Below are positions 19,302-28,148 of a DNA stretch of 64,000 nt, in pieces. Positions within the stretch are counted from its first letter, which is position 1. Each line of letters begins with the position of its first letter. The notes beneath the pieces are model-generated. The model saw only the letters and a list, made by a program, of their open reading frames with translations. It was not told where the DNA came from and ran no database searches. The DNA is from JANSWY01 sp965243755 (lineage in GTDB: Bacteria; Bacteroidota; Bacteroidia; Cytophagales; Cyclobacteriaceae): positions 434,001 through 498,000 of the forward strand of contig CBDEVW010000004.1 in assembly GCA_965243755.1 (NCBI GenBank), given 5' to 3'. The position numbers were made by a program, and so were the translations under genes.

Positions 19302-20666
19302 ATGTCTGAGACGATAAAACTTAAAAAGGGTTTTGATATAAACCTTGCTGGAAAAGCAGAAAAAAAAATCGCTGAAATAGACCAACCTGAGACCTTTGCC
19401 CTTAAACCTTCAGACTTTCCTGGAATCTCCAGACCGAAGCTTCATGTTGCTGAAGGCGATAATGTAAAAGCAGGTACTCCACTTCTATTTGACAAAGTTT
19501 TCCCGGATGTTCAATACACTTCTCCTGTTAGTGGAGAAATTGTTGAGATCAAACGAGGAGAAAAAAGGCGATTACTGGAAATTAAGATCCTTGCCGATAA
19601 AGAGATTGAATACGAGGAATTCAAAAAACATTCAGTTTCTGACGTAACCAGCCTTAGCAGGGAAGATGCGCAGGAGCTAATGGTAAAAAGTGGTGTATGG
19701 CCCAATATCATTCAGCGTCCTTATGGCGTTGTGGCTGATCCGGCTGACACACCTAAATCAATCTTTATTTCCACATTTGATACCAATCCACTGGCCCCTG
19801 ATTACAGCTTCCTACTGGAAGGTCAGGAACAATATTTCCAGGCAGGCATCAATGTATTGAAGAAATTCACTTCAGGGCTGATCCATGTTAATATCAATGC
19901 AAGAGCTGAAGTAGCACCTATTTTTGCAAGCGTTGAGGGAGCAACCGTGAATAAAATATCCGGTCCGCATCCGGCAGGAAATGTTGGTGTACAGATTCAC
20001 CACATCGATCCGATCAATAAAGGTGACCTTGTTTGGACAGTGAATCCTTTTGGAGTTGCACAAATCGGTAAACTATTTATTGAAGGTAAGTATGACGCCA
20101 GCAAACTGGTAGCACTTACTGGTTCGGAAGTGTCCAATCCTCAGTATTACAAAACTTATACCGGTGCTTGTATCAACAAATTCATTGAAGGAAATGTGAA
20201 GTCTGATCATGTAAGACACATATCCGGAAATGTATTGACCGGTACTAAAATTGAGAAAGACGGCTACCTTGGATTTTATGATCACCAGTTTACGGTGATT
20301 CCTGAGGGAGATTATGAAGAAGCCTTTGGATGGATTTTACCTTCAGCAAAAAAACTGAGCTTCCACAGAGGTTTCGGTTTGCTGTCATTCCTGAATGCTA
20401 AGAAGGAATTTGTTGTGGACACCAACACACACGGTGAATCGAGGGCATTTGTAGTGACAGGAGAATTTGAAAAAGTTCTTCCGATGGATATTCTTCCAAC
20501 ATATTTGTTCAAGGCGATCATGGCAGAGGATTTTGATGACATGGAAGCACTTGGTATTTATGAAGTAATTGAGGAGGATGTTGCACTATGCGAATTCATA
20601 GACGTCTCTAAGCACGAATTGCAGGGACTGGTAAGAGAAGGTATTAATTTGCTTAAAAATAGTTAA
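19302..20666 (+). CDS. nqrA: Na+-translocating NADH:quinone reductase subunit A
   Basis: 454 residues. Peripheral cytoplasmic subunit of the sodium-pumping NADH dehydrogenase. Starts with LKKGFDINLAGKAEK, typical of NqrA, and continues through the KPSDFPGISRPKLHVAEGD and GPHPAGNVGVQIHHIDPI motifs. First gene of nqrABCDE, all in one direction with gaps of 8-20 bp or overlaps, so one operon. Confidence 0.97.
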   Translation: MSETIKLKKGFDINLAGKAEKKIAEIDQPETFALKPSDFPGISRPKLHVAEGDNVKAGTPLLFDKVFPDVQYTSPVSGEIVEIKRGEKRRLLEIKILADKEIEYEEFKKHSVSDVTSLSREDAQELMVKSGVWPNIIQRPYGVVADPADTPKSIFISTFDTNPLAPDYSFLLEGQEQYFQAGINVLKKFTSGLIHVNINARAEVAPIFASVEGATVNKISGPHPAGNVGVQIHHIDPINKGDLVWTVNPFGVAQIGKLFIEGKYDASKLVALTGSEVSNPQYYKTYTGACINKFIEGNVKSDHVRHISGNVLTGTKIEKDGYLGFYDHQFTVIPEGDYEEAFGWILPSAKKLSFHRGFGLLSFLNAKKEFVVDTNTHGESRAFVVTGEFEKVLPMDILPTYLFKAIMAEDFDDMEALGIYEVIEEDVALCEFIDVSKHELQGLVREGINLLKNS

Positions 20667-20674
20667 TAGGATAT

Positions 20675-21877
20675 ATGAAGTTTCTTCAAAAAACTTTCGA
20701 CAAAATAAAGCCCCACTTTGAGAAAGGCGGGAAATGGGAAAAACTGCATCCAATTTATGATGGACACAGGACGATTTTCTTTTCACCAGACTCTGTAACA
20801 AGTGGTACAGGCGTACAGGTAAGGGACGCAATGGACCTTAAGAGGTTGATGATGACCGTAATCATTGCCATGATCCCTTGTTTGGTTTTTGGTATTTGGA
20901 ATACAGGATATCAACACCACCTGGCAACAGGAGCGGCTCCTGAAATCCTTGATCAGATCTTGGTAGGATTGTGGGTAACACTTCCTATTCTGGTGGTATC
21001 ATATGGTGTGGGTCTCTCCATAGAATTCACATTTTGTGTCATCAAAGGTCATCCTATTAGCGAAGGATTTCTTGTAACAGGAATGTTGATTCCTTTGGTA
21101 ATGCCTCCAACCATTCCATTGTGGCAGGTTGGTCTGGCTACTGCTTTTGCGGTGATCATTGGTAAAGAAGCATTTGGCGGTACAGGAATGAATATCCTAA
21201 ACGTAGCACTTACAGCGAGAGCATTCTTATATTTCGCATACCCATCACAGATTTCTGGTGAAGTTTGGACGTACATGGGAGGTGAAACTCCGGTAGATGG
21301 TTATTCAGGAGCAACTCCTTTGGCCGTTGGCGCAGAGGCTGTTGAAGCTACTGGAACCAATATGATCCAGATGCTGGCTGAAAAAACAGAGAAGTTTGCC
21401 CCGGGCCTATACGACACGTGGCATTTGATCATGGGACATTACCCAGGTTCGATTGGAGCAACATCTGTCATCATGTGCCTTATTGGTGCATTGATCCTGA
21501 TCCTGACTAAAGTAGGTAGCTGGAAAACCATTGTAAGTTGTTTTGCTGGTGGTTACCTGATGGGCTTACTTTTAAATGCTGTAGGTTCCAATGCTTTTGC
21601 ACAGGTACCTGCTTACTATCACCTCATCATGGGAGGATTTGCCTTTGGAGCTGTCTTTATGGCGACTGATCCAGTATCATCGGCACAGACAGAGCTTGGA
21701 AAATGGATTTACGGATTTTTAATTGGAGTATTAACAGTTATCATTAGGGTATTAAACCCGGCTTACCCGGAAGGAATCATGCTTGCGATCTTGTTCATGA
21801 ACGTTTTCGCACCGCTTGTTGATTTCTATGTTGTTGAAGCTAATAAGAAAAGGAGGTTACGTCGTGCAACAGTCTAA
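20675..21877 (+). CDS. nqrB: Na+-translocating NADH:quinone reductase subunit B
   Basis: 400 residues with about ten membrane segments. NqrB holds a covalent FMN on the Thr of an SGAT motif, seen here as DGYSGATPLAVG, plus riboflavin, and lies on the sodium path. The TDPVSSAQTELGKWIYG motif near the C-terminus is conserved. It ends 14 bp inside the nqrC start region. Confidence 0.97.
   Translation: MKFLQKTFDKIKPHFEKGGKWEKLHPIYDGHRTIFFSPDSVTSGTGVQVRDAMDLKRLMMTVIIAMIPCLVFGIWNTGYQHHLATGAAPEILDQILVGLWVTLPILVVSYGVGLSIEFTFCVIKGHPISEGFLVTGMLIPLVMPPTIPLWQVGLATAFAVIIGKEAFGGTGMNILNVALTARAFLYFAYPSQISGEVWTYMGGETPVDGYSGATPLAVGAEAVEATGTNMIQMLAEKTEKFAPGLYDTWHLIMGHYPGSIGATSVIMCLIGALILILTKVGSWKTIVSCFAGGYLMGLLLNAVGSNAFAQVPAYYHLIMGGFAFGAVFMATDPVSSAQTELGKWIYGFLIGVLTVIIRVLNPAYPEGIMLAILFMNVFAPLVDFYVVEANKKRRLRRATV
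21851..21856 (+). promoter_or_regulatory. nqrC: Strong Shine-Dalgarno that fixes the nqrC start
   Basis: A full AGGAGG, rare in Bacteroidota, lies 7 bp before the GTG at 21864 inside nqrB. It decides the GTG as the nqrC start over the upstream in-frame codons from 21816. Confidence 0.8.
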
Positions 21878-22625
21878 CGCTTACGTTATAATATTTTCAA
21901 TGATCCTTACTGTAGTATTAGGAGGATTGTTGGCCGGATTCAAAGTGGGTCTGAAGGAAAAACAAGACTTATCGGTTGAACTTGATACCAAAAAGAAGAT
22001 CCTTGGTGCTGTAACAGACATCTCCACTATCGAAGACCCAAAGCAGATCCTTGCGATGTATGATAAGCGGGTTTCTTCAATGGTAGTTGATATCAATGGT
22101 GAAGAAGTGACTAAGGATAAAAAGGGAAATGCACTTTTAGCTGAGAAAGTAAATGTTGCAAAGAACTACAAGTTGGATAAAGAAGATCGTGTATACCCTG
22201 TCTTCATGTTTATGAATGAAGCTGATCCATCTAAGGTTGAAGCTTATATATTTCCTATGCATGGCGCTGGACTTTGGGATTGGATCTCAGGTTACATTGC
22301 TTTGGAGTCTGACCTGAATCAGGTGAAAGGGGTTGCGTTTGACCACAAGCAGGAAACTCCCGGACTTGGTGCCAGAATTTCCAGTGATGCCAAAGTACCT
22401 GCAAGATACCAGGGTAAAGAGATATTTGATGACTCAGGAAATCTGAAGTCAATCACCATGGTAAAGGGAGAGGGAAACACCGGGCTTACAGAACATCAGG
22501 TGGACGGTTTATCCGGAGCAACGATGACTGCCAAAGGTGTGAATGCCATGTTGGAACATTACCTGGAATGCTACACCGCCTTTATTGATAAGGTGAAAAG
22601 CGGTAACAAAGTAGCGATTAACTAA
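21864..22625 (+). CDS. nqrC: Na+-translocating NADH:quinone reductase subunit C
   Basis: About 253 residues from the GTG at 21864. One N-terminal membrane helix (AYVIIFSMILTVVLGGLLAG), then a periplasmic FMN-binding domain with the covalent flavin motif LSGATMTAKGVNAML. The family start in Bacteroidota is (M)QQSNxYxIIFS, which matches V-QQSNAYVIIFS here. Overlaps the end of nqrB by 14 bp. Confidence 0.96.
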   Translation: MQQSNAYVIIFSMILTVVLGGLLAGFKVGLKEKQDLSVELDTKKKILGAVTDISTIEDPKQILAMYDKRVSSMVVDINGEEVTKDKKGNALLAEKVNVAKNYKLDKEDRVYPVFMFMNEADPSKVEAYIFPMHGAGLWDWISGYIALESDLNQVKGVAFDHKQETPGLGARISSDAKVPARYQGKEIFDDSGNLKSITMVKGEGNTGLTEHQVDGLSGATMTAKGVNAMLEHYLECYTAFIDKVKSGNKVAIN

Positions 22626-22645
22626 GACTTTTAAATTGAAGATAT

Positions 22646-23329
22646 ATGAGTACTGAAACTCTAGAACAACCAGTAGTAAAAGAGCCAGCAGAGCCATTAT
22701 TATCAAAAAGGAGAAAGAAGATCATCTCAGATCCTTTGAATGAGGACAACCCGATCACCATCCAGGTATTGGGAATTTGTTCTGCGCTCGCAGTTACTGT
22801 AAAAATGGAACCTACCCTGGTAATGTCCATTGCGGTAATATTCGTAATTGTATTTTCTAACCTGATCATTTCGGTCATCAGAAACCTGGTACCGACAAGG
22901 GTGAGGATCATTGTACAATTGGCGATCATCGCGACTTTGGTAACATTGGTTAGTGAAGTGCTGAAAGCATATTACTATGATATGTACAAAGTATTGGGGG
23001 CTTTTGTAGGGCTGATCATTACCAACTGTATAGTAATGGGGCGTCTCGAAGCTTTCGCTATGGGCAACAAGCCATACGACTCTATTCTTGATGGACTAGG
23101 AAGTGGCTTTGGATATGCATGGATCATCCTTGCAGTAGCTTTCTGTAGAGAGTTATTTGGTTCAGGGACCATTTTTGATGTGCCAATCTATGAGAGCCTT
23201 GCTAGCGTTACAGGAGGAATCATAGATATTCAAACCAACGGATTGATGGTGGATTCAATTGGTGCCTTCATGGTATTAGGGATCCTGATCTGGATACAGC
23301 GAACAAAAACAGGTTACGTAGAACACTAA
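22646..23329 (+). CDS. nqrD: Na+-translocating NADH:quinone reductase subunit D
   Basis: 227 residues, six membrane segments. NqrD and NqrE are related, inverted subunits that together hold an iron centre in the membrane. Visible are LGICSALAVTVKMEPTLVMS, in which the Cys is conserved, and the TNCIVMGRLEAFA motif. The first ~30 residues are hydrophilic and somewhat longer than in proteobacterial NqrD. Confidence 0.96.
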   Translation: MSTETLEQPVVKEPAEPLLSKRRKKIISDPLNEDNPITIQVLGICSALAVTVKMEPTLVMSIAVIFVIVFSNLIISVIRNLVPTRVRIIVQLAIIATLVTLVSEVLKAYYYDMYKVLGAFVGLIITNCIVMGRLEAFAMGNKPYDSILDGLGSGFGYAWIILAVAFCRELFGSGTIFDVPIYESLASVTGGIIDIQTNGLMVDSIGAFMVLGILIWIQRTKTGYVEH

Positions 23330-23342
23330 TCAAGAAATTAAG

Positions 23343-23954
23343 ATGGAAGCATTCAATATATTAATTAGAGGAATATTTATTGATAACATGATTTTTGCAT
23401 ACTTCCTGGGAATGTGTTCTTTCCTGGCAGTATCCAAAAAGGTTTCAACGGCTTTTGGTCTTGGAATGGCTGTTATCTTCGTATTGACCATTACTGTTCC
23501 TGTAAACTGGTTGTTGCAGGAGTTTGTATTGAAAGAAGGAGCATTGGCCTGGATAGGCCCAAGTTTTGCAGAAGTTGATCTTACTTTCCTTCAGTTCATC
23601 ATGTTTATCGCTGTAATTGCCTCAATGGTACAGTTGGTAGAGATGGTGATTGAGAAGTTCTCTCCTGCACTTTATGGTTCCTTAGGTATTTTCTTACCAC
23701 TGATCGCTGTAAACTGTGCGATCCTTGGAGCTTCACTTTTCATGGTACAAAGAGATTACACCATTTTGGAAGCTACTTCTTACGGATTTGGTTCTGGAGT
23801 GGGATGGTTCCTTGCCATTGTTGCATTGGCCGCTATCAGAGAGAAATTAAAGTATTCTGATGTACCAAAGGGATTAAGAGGCCTGGGTATCACCATGTTG
23901 ATCACGGGCTTGATGGGATTAGCTTTTAAATCCTTTATTGGTATCGCTCTGTAA
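23343..23954 (+). CDS. nqrE: Na+-translocating NADH:quinone reductase subunit E
   Basis: 203 residues, six membrane segments, with the conserved ENMIFAYFLGMC-like start (here DNMIFAYFLGMC) and VNCAILGASLFMVQRDY, whose cysteines match the NqrD/E iron site. The last gene of the visible operon: a strong terminator follows, and nqrF, the NADH-oxidising subunit that normally comes next, is absent from the window. Confidence 0.96.
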   Translation: MEAFNILIRGIFIDNMIFAYFLGMCSFLAVSKKVSTAFGLGMAVIFVLTITVPVNWLLQEFVLKEGALAWIGPSFAEVDLTFLQFIMFIAVIASMVQLVEMVIEKFSPALYGSLGIFLPLIAVNCAILGASLFMVQRDYTILEATSYGFGSGVGWFLAIVALAAIREKLKYSDVPKGLRGLGITMLITGLMGLAFKSFIGIAL

Positions 23955-23975
23955 ATTATTTTACGATATACATTT

Positions 23976-24008
23976 AAAAGGCTTTGCTTACCGGCAAAGC
24001 CTTTTTTA
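23976..24008 (+). terminator. Rho-independent terminator after nqrE
   Basis: 12-bp perfect stem AAAAGGCTTTGC / GCAAAGCCTTTT with loop TTACCG, followed by TTT. It ends the nqr transcript and excludes the upstream in-frame start at 23984 for the next gene. Confidence 0.9.
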
Positions 24009-24019
24009 CTTTAGAGGAT

Positions 24020-24451
24020 ATGGAACCTGAAGCCATATTTGAACTAGCAAACCTGATTGCCCTGATCTCCTGGGTCATTCTTTTATTACTACCTTTTCAA
24101 AAGATAGCGACCAACTTTGTGTTTGGCATAGTAATCACCATTCTGGCCATTACCTATGCATTTATAGTGATGAAGTCTATCGGTCCCGGCGATTTCGAAA
24201 GCTTCAATACACTGGAAGGAGTAATGGGACTATTCACAGCAAAAGAAGCCGTCCTTGCCGGTTGGTTACATTACCTGGCATTCGACCTGATGGTTGGATT
24301 ATACATCGTTAACAACGCATTTAAGCATGACATTAAACATTGGCTATTAATTCCATCACTGTTATTTACTTTCATGCTAGGGCCCGTTGGACTGCTGATC
24401 TACAAACTCACTAAAGGTATTATCAACAGAAAAATTGGTAGTTATTACTAG
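24020..24451 (+). CDS. ABA4-like (DUF4281) membrane protein
   Basis: 143 residues with four hydrophobic segments. The motif set W-H-Y-L-A-F-D (GWLHYLAFDLMVGLYIVNNA) and the LLIPSLLFTFMLGPVGLLIYKLTK end are characteristic of the ABA4-like family, which in plants takes part in neoxanthin synthesis and in bacteria is uncharacterised. The ATG at 24020 is used because the upstream codons lie inside the nqr terminator; GAGGA precedes it. Confidence 0.75.
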   Translation: MEPEAIFELANLIALISWVILLLLPFQKIATNFVFGIVITILAITYAFIVMKSIGPGDFESFNTLEGVMGLFTAKEAVLAGWLHYLAFDLMVGLYIVNNAFKHDIKHWLLIPSLLFTFMLGPVGLLIYKLTKGIINRKIGSYY

Positions 24452-24490
24452 GTAACCAATATTTGCAATCTGAAATAATCAAGTAAACAA

Positions 24491-25087
24491 ATGGCACCAT
24501 CCAGAGGAGAGAAGTTTAAGTTGAGCGACATATTCCAGTACTTTTTAAGAGGGCTCATCCTTGCAGGCCCGATTGCATTGACTGTTTACATCGTCATTAT
24601 TTCTGTTACCTGGGTGGATAACCTCATACCCATCAAAATTCCCGGCCTGGGATTGGTCATTGTACTAAGTGGAACAGTAATCCTGGGATACCTGGCCAAT
24701 ACACTGATTGCCAAGCCTATTTTTATGTTGTTGGAGAAGGCAATGAGGAAAGTTCCCCTGGTAAATTTCATATACACTTCGATCAACGATTTGGTAAAGG
24801 CATTTGTAGGGGAGGCCAAACGATTCAACTCTCCTGTTTTGGTTAGTTTCGACAAAGAAGGAATTCTTCATAAACCGGGATTCATCACCTCGGAGGATTT
24901 GAGTAATATCGGCCTTCCTGGTCATGTAGCAGTGTATTTCCCCCATTCATACAACTTTTCAGGCAACCTGTTTATCGTTGATAAAAAATATGTCAAACCC
25001 ATCGATGGCAATAACTCCGAGATAATGAAATACATTGTCAGCGGGGGAGTATCTGGTAAGTTTGAAGTAAAAAAACAGCCGGTTTAG
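24491..25087 (+). CDS. DUF502 family membrane protein
   Basis: 198 residues. Two hydrophobic segments (RGLILAGPIALTVYIVIISV and GLVIVLSGTVILGYLANTL) and a C-terminal cytoplasmic part with PLVNFIYTSINDLVKAF and the FPHSYNFSGNLFIV motif, as in the DUF502 family. Function unknown; plant homologues (LCV-like) are also poorly understood. 39 bp after the ABA4-like gene, probably co-transcribed. Confidence 0.8.
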   Translation: MAPSRGEKFKLSDIFQYFLRGLILAGPIALTVYIVIISVTWVDNLIPIKIPGLGLVIVLSGTVILGYLANTLIAKPIFMLLEKAMRKVPLVNFIYTSINDLVKAFVGEAKRFNSPVLVSFDKEGILHKPGFITSEDLSNIGLPGHVAVYFPHSYNFSGNLFIVDKKYVKPIDGNNSEIMKYIVSGGVSGKFEVKKQPV

Positions 25088-25150
25088 GTGTGTATTTAGC
25101 AACAAATTGCTGATTTAATTAAACCATTTTCAAAAAAAATAGTCAAACGC

Positions 25151-25182
25151 TTGACATTTATAAATTACGGGGATTACCTTTG
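25151..25182 (+). promoter_or_regulatory. Promoter of the arginine operon
   Basis: TTGACA at 25151-25156 and TACCTTTG at 25175-25182, a good Bacteroidota -33/-7 pair. Expected start near 25188-25190, leaving a leader of about 175 nt before the first enzyme gene and only a few nt before a short leader ORF. Confidence 0.65.
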
Positions 25183-25192
25183 TAATATCTTA

Positions 25193-25267
25193 ATGGCAAA
25201 AGTATATACCATAACACCCCTGAATCTCAGGACATTTTTCAGGCCCGCTTTCCCGGGTAGGCGCTAA
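25193..25267 (+). CDS. Arg-rich leader peptide, candidate attenuator of the arginine operon
   Basis: 24 codons, ATG to TAA, lying between the promoter and the first arginine gene. Four of 24 residues are Arg (positions 13, 17, 23, 24; codons AGG, AGG, AGG, CGC), and the peptide ends in two tandem Arg codons right before the stop. A hairpin follows at 25287. This is the layout of ribosome-mediated attenuation. The predicted transcription start is only ~4 nt before the ATG, so it would be almost leaderless. Translation is inferred, not shown. Confidence 0.5.
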   Translation: MAKVYTITPLNLRTFFRPAFPGRR

Positions 25268-25286
25268 GCCTATATATACTCTCTAC

Positions 25287-25307
25287 AGGTTACCTACGTG
25301 GTGACCT
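25287..25307 (+). terminator. Attenuator-like hairpin in the arginine leader
   Basis: 8-bp stem AGGTTACC / GGTGACCT (one T-G pair) with loop TACGT, 20 nt after the leader stop; followed by a modestly T-rich CATTTCG rather than a clean T run. A GTAGG at 25257-25261, within the last Gly-Arg codons of the leader, could pair with CCTAC at 25293-25297 and open this hairpin. Confidence 0.4.
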
Positions 25308-25364
25308 CATTTCGCAAAACATCATTTTCCAAAATTTCATTTAACCTTTAAAAGAACTAAAACA

Positions 25365-25979
25365 ATGGGTCAATTTATTGTGTCCGTTGCGGATGAATCA
25401 CATCTGGATTACGCTGAAAGCATATCAGCACTTATCGAGGAAAGCGCCAAAAAGCGAGGAACGGGAATTGCCAAAAGATCACCGGAATACATAGCAGCAA
25501 AGATCAAGGAGGGCAAGTCTATTATCGCATTGACGAAAGAGGGCGTATTGGCAGGTTTCTGCTACATAGAATCCTGGGGACATGGAAAGTATGTGGCTAA
25601 TTCCGGTCTGGTGGTCAACCCGGATTTCAGAAATCAGGGATTGGCAATGAAAATAAAAGAACGGGCATTCAAGCATTCCCGAACACTTTTTCCTGATTCA
25701 AAGCTATTTGGTCTCACTACCAGCCTGGCAGTAATGAAAATCAATTCAGACTTAGGGTATCGACCGGTAACTTTTTCTGAGCTAACAGACGACAAGGAAT
25801 TCTGGAAAGGCTGCAGCAGCTGTGTCAATTATGAGATTTTAAAAAGTAAAGATTTCCATCACTGCCTGTGTACTGGAATGCTTTTCGATCCACTGGAGAA
25901 GAAACGCAAGTGGGACCAAAAAAAGAAAAAGGTCCAGCAGAAGTTACAAGTGTGGAAAAAAACAGTAAAAGTACTTTAG
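25365..25979 (+). CDS. GNAT acetyltransferase, probable N-acyl-glutamate synthase of arginine synthesis
   Basis: 204 residues. The acyl-CoA binding region is VVNPDFRNQGLAMKIKERAF (GNAT motif A). First structural gene of the arginine operon, one base before argG; this position, and the lack of another argA/argJ in the operon, suggests it acylates glutamate (acetyl or succinyl) as the first step. The C-terminal part has a Cys/His cluster (GCSSC, then HHCLC) and a very basic Lys-rich tail, neither part of the core GNAT fold; possibly metal binding. Start ATG follows an A-rich leader. Confidence 0.75.
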   Translation: MGQFIVSVADESHLDYAESISALIEESAKKRGTGIAKRSPEYIAAKIKEGKSIIALTKEGVLAGFCYIESWGHGKYVANSGLVVNPDFRNQGLAMKIKERAFKHSRTLFPDSKLFGLTTSLAVMKINSDLGYRPVTFSELTDDKEFWKGCSSCVNYEILKSKDFHHCLCTGMLFDPLEKKRKWDQKKKKVQQKLQVWKKTVKVL

Positions 25980-25980
25980 C

Positions 25981-27162
25981 ATGAAGAAATTAGCATTAGC
26001 GTTTAGCGGAGGATTAGATACTACTTATTGTGCCATTTATTTGCAGCAACAAGGGTATGAAGTCTATACCGTTACCGTGAATACCGGTGGATTTGATGAA
26101 CAAGAGCTGAAAGAAATTGAAGAGAAATCCAAATGCCTGAAAGCCAAAGCACATAAAACGATTGATGCCACAGAAGAGTTTTATCAGAAATCCATCAAAT
26201 ACCTGATCGCCGGAAATGTCTTAAAAAACAATACCTACCCTTTATCCGTGAGTGCAGAAAGAGCCTTTCAGGCTACTGCAATAGCCCACTATGCCAATGA
26301 GATTGAAGCGGAAGCCATAGCCCATGGCAGCACCGGAGCTGGCAATGACCAGGTGCGCTTCGACATGATTTTCAATATCCTTTGTCCGGACAAAGAAATC
26401 ATCACTCCTATTCGTGATCAGCAATTGTCGAGAGAGGAGGAAATTCAGTTTTTAATAGACCATGGCGTATCCGGAAACTGGGAGAAATCATTGTATTCTA
26501 TTAACCAGGGTTTGTGGGGAACATCCGTTGGAGGTAAGGAAACCCTGACTTCCCACGAATACCTTCCTGAAGATGCTTTTCCTTCCCAACTTAAAGAACA
26601 AGGGGATGAAGTGGTTTCCATTCAATTTGAAAAAGGAGAGCCGGTAGGCATTAATGGAGAGTCATTGAGTCCGGTACAGGCCATACAGCAGCTCAATAAG
26701 ATGGCTGAAAAATATGCCATAGGTCGTGACATCCATGTAGGAGATACCATCATTGGAATAAAAGGGCGTGTGGGTTTTGAAGCTGCCGCACCATTAATTC
26801 TGATCAAGGCACACCATACCCTGGAGAAGCATGTGTTGGGCAAGAACCAGCTTTTGTTGAAGGACCAGTTGGCACTTACTTATGGAAATCATTTGCATGA
26901 AGGGCAATACCTCGATCCTGTAATGCGGGATATTGAGGCATTCTTCGAAAGCAACCAGGAGCATGTTACAGGCGAGGTGAAAGTGATGTTGGCGCCTTAT
27001 CGTTTTTATGTCATTGGCATTGACTCTAAGTATGACCTGATGCAATCTGAATTTGGGAAATATGGTGAAATGAACAATGCCTGGACCGGTGAGGACGTGA
27101 AGGGATTTGCCAAAATTTTCGGGAATCAAAACATGATCTATCAAAAAGTACATCAGTCATGA
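25981..27162 (+). CDS. argG: Argininosuccinate synthase
   Basis: 393 residues. Joins citrulline and aspartate using ATP. The ATP-binding motif FSGGLDTTYC is at residues 8-17, and the SVSAERAFQATAIAHYA and HGSTGAGNDQVRFD regions bind citrulline and aspartate. It belongs to the Bacteroidota branch, somewhat diverged from E. coli ArgG. One base after the GNAT gene and overlapping argC by 4 bp (ATGA). Confidence 0.95.
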   Translation: MKKLALAFSGGLDTTYCAIYLQQQGYEVYTVTVNTGGFDEQELKEIEEKSKCLKAKAHKTIDATEEFYQKSIKYLIAGNVLKNNTYPLSVSAERAFQATAIAHYANEIEAEAIAHGSTGAGNDQVRFDMIFNILCPDKEIITPIRDQQLSREEEIQFLIDHGVSGNWEKSLYSINQGLWGTSVGGKETLTSHEYLPEDAFPSQLKEQGDEVVSIQFEKGEPVGINGESLSPVQAIQQLNKMAEKYAIGRDIHVGDTIIGIKGRVGFEAAAPLILIKAHHTLEKHVLGKNQLLLKDQLALTYGNHLHEGQYLDPVMRDIEAFFESNQEHVTGEVKVMLAPYRFYVIGIDSKYDLMQSEFGKYGEMNNAWTGEDVKGFAKIFGNQNMIYQKVHQS

Positions 27163-28139
27163 GTGAGAAAAAGATAAAAGTAGGAATAGTTGGTGCGGCT
27201 GGTTATACCGCAGGAGAATTGATCCGAATATTATTACATCATCCACATGCTGAGATTACTTGCTGCCAGAGTAGTAGTCAGGCAGGCAAAATGGTATTTG
27301 AAGTTCACAAGGACCTCATAGGAGAAACCGATCTTGAGTTTGTAGGGGGAGTAGATTTTAACAGTACCGATGTGATCTTCCTATGCAAAGGTCATGGGGA
27401 ATCTAAAAAATACCTCGACAGTACCAAGGTTCCGGCACATTGCAAGATTGTAGACCTTAGTCATGACTATCGATTGGAGGCAGAAGGGAATTCATTTGTC
27501 TATGGACTACCAGAACTGAATCAGGAGGCCATTAAAAATGCGGATAAAGTGGCCAATCCGGGTTGTTTTGCAACTTGTCTCCAACTTGGTTTGCTGCCCG
27601 CTGCAAAGGCCGGACTAATACAGTCTGATGTGCATTCATCAGGAATAACCGGATCTACCGGAGCAGGGCAGGCATTGTCGAGTACCACACATTTTACCTG
27701 GAGAAACAACAATTTGAGTGTTTACAAAGCATTTGTACATCAGCATTTGGGCGAGATCAAACAAAGTCTTGCGCAGGTGAATGGAGGTAAAGTGCAGGGA
27801 ATCAACTTTATACCTTATCGTGGTGATTTTACCCGGGGGATTATTATCACAAGTTATTTTAAATGTAACACCAACTTCAAAGAGGTTCAGGAAATATATG
27901 CTAACTTCTACAAGTCGGCAACATTTACACATCTCGTGGAGCAAAATCCTGACCTGAAACAAGTGGTCAATACCAATAAGGCATTAGTGTACCTGGAGCA
28001 ACATGAAGATCATGTCATGGTGATTTCAGTAATTGATAACCTGTTGAAAGGCGCCTCAGGACAGGCAGTACAAAACATGAACATTATGTTTGGCTTGCCT
28101 GAAAAAACCGGGCTGGGTCTGAAATCTGTAGCATTTTAA
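27159..28139 (+). CDS. argC: N-acetyl-gamma-glutamyl-phosphate reductase
   Basis: 326 residues. NADP-binding GAAGYTAGELIRILLHHP at the start, and the catalytic Cys in ANPGCFATCLQLGLLPA. Makes the N-acylglutamate semialdehyde in arginine synthesis. Overlaps argG by 4 bp; the next ATG is 9 bp after its stop. Confidence 0.96.
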   Translation: MSEKKIKVGIVGAAGYTAGELIRILLHHPHAEITCCQSSSQAGKMVFEVHKDLIGETDLEFVGGVDFNSTDVIFLCKGHGESKKYLDSTKVPAHCKIVDLSHDYRLEAEGNSFVYGLPELNQEAIKNADKVANPGCFATCLQLGLLPAAKAGLIQSDVHSSGITGSTGAGQALSSTTHFTWRNNNLSVYKAFVHQHLGEIKQSLAQVNGGKVQGINFIPYRGDFTRGIIITSYFKCNTNFKEVQEIYANFYKSATFTHLVEQNPDLKQVVNTNKALVYLEQHEDHVMVISVIDNLLKGASGQAVQNMNIMFGLPEKTGLGLKSVAF

Positions 28140-28148
28140 TTGAGAAAC

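Noticed and set aside
21816..21863. Upstream start for nqrC within nqrB
   Set aside because: The AGGAGG and GTG at 21864 match the conserved NqrC N-terminus; the longer form would be a 62-bp overlap with no support.
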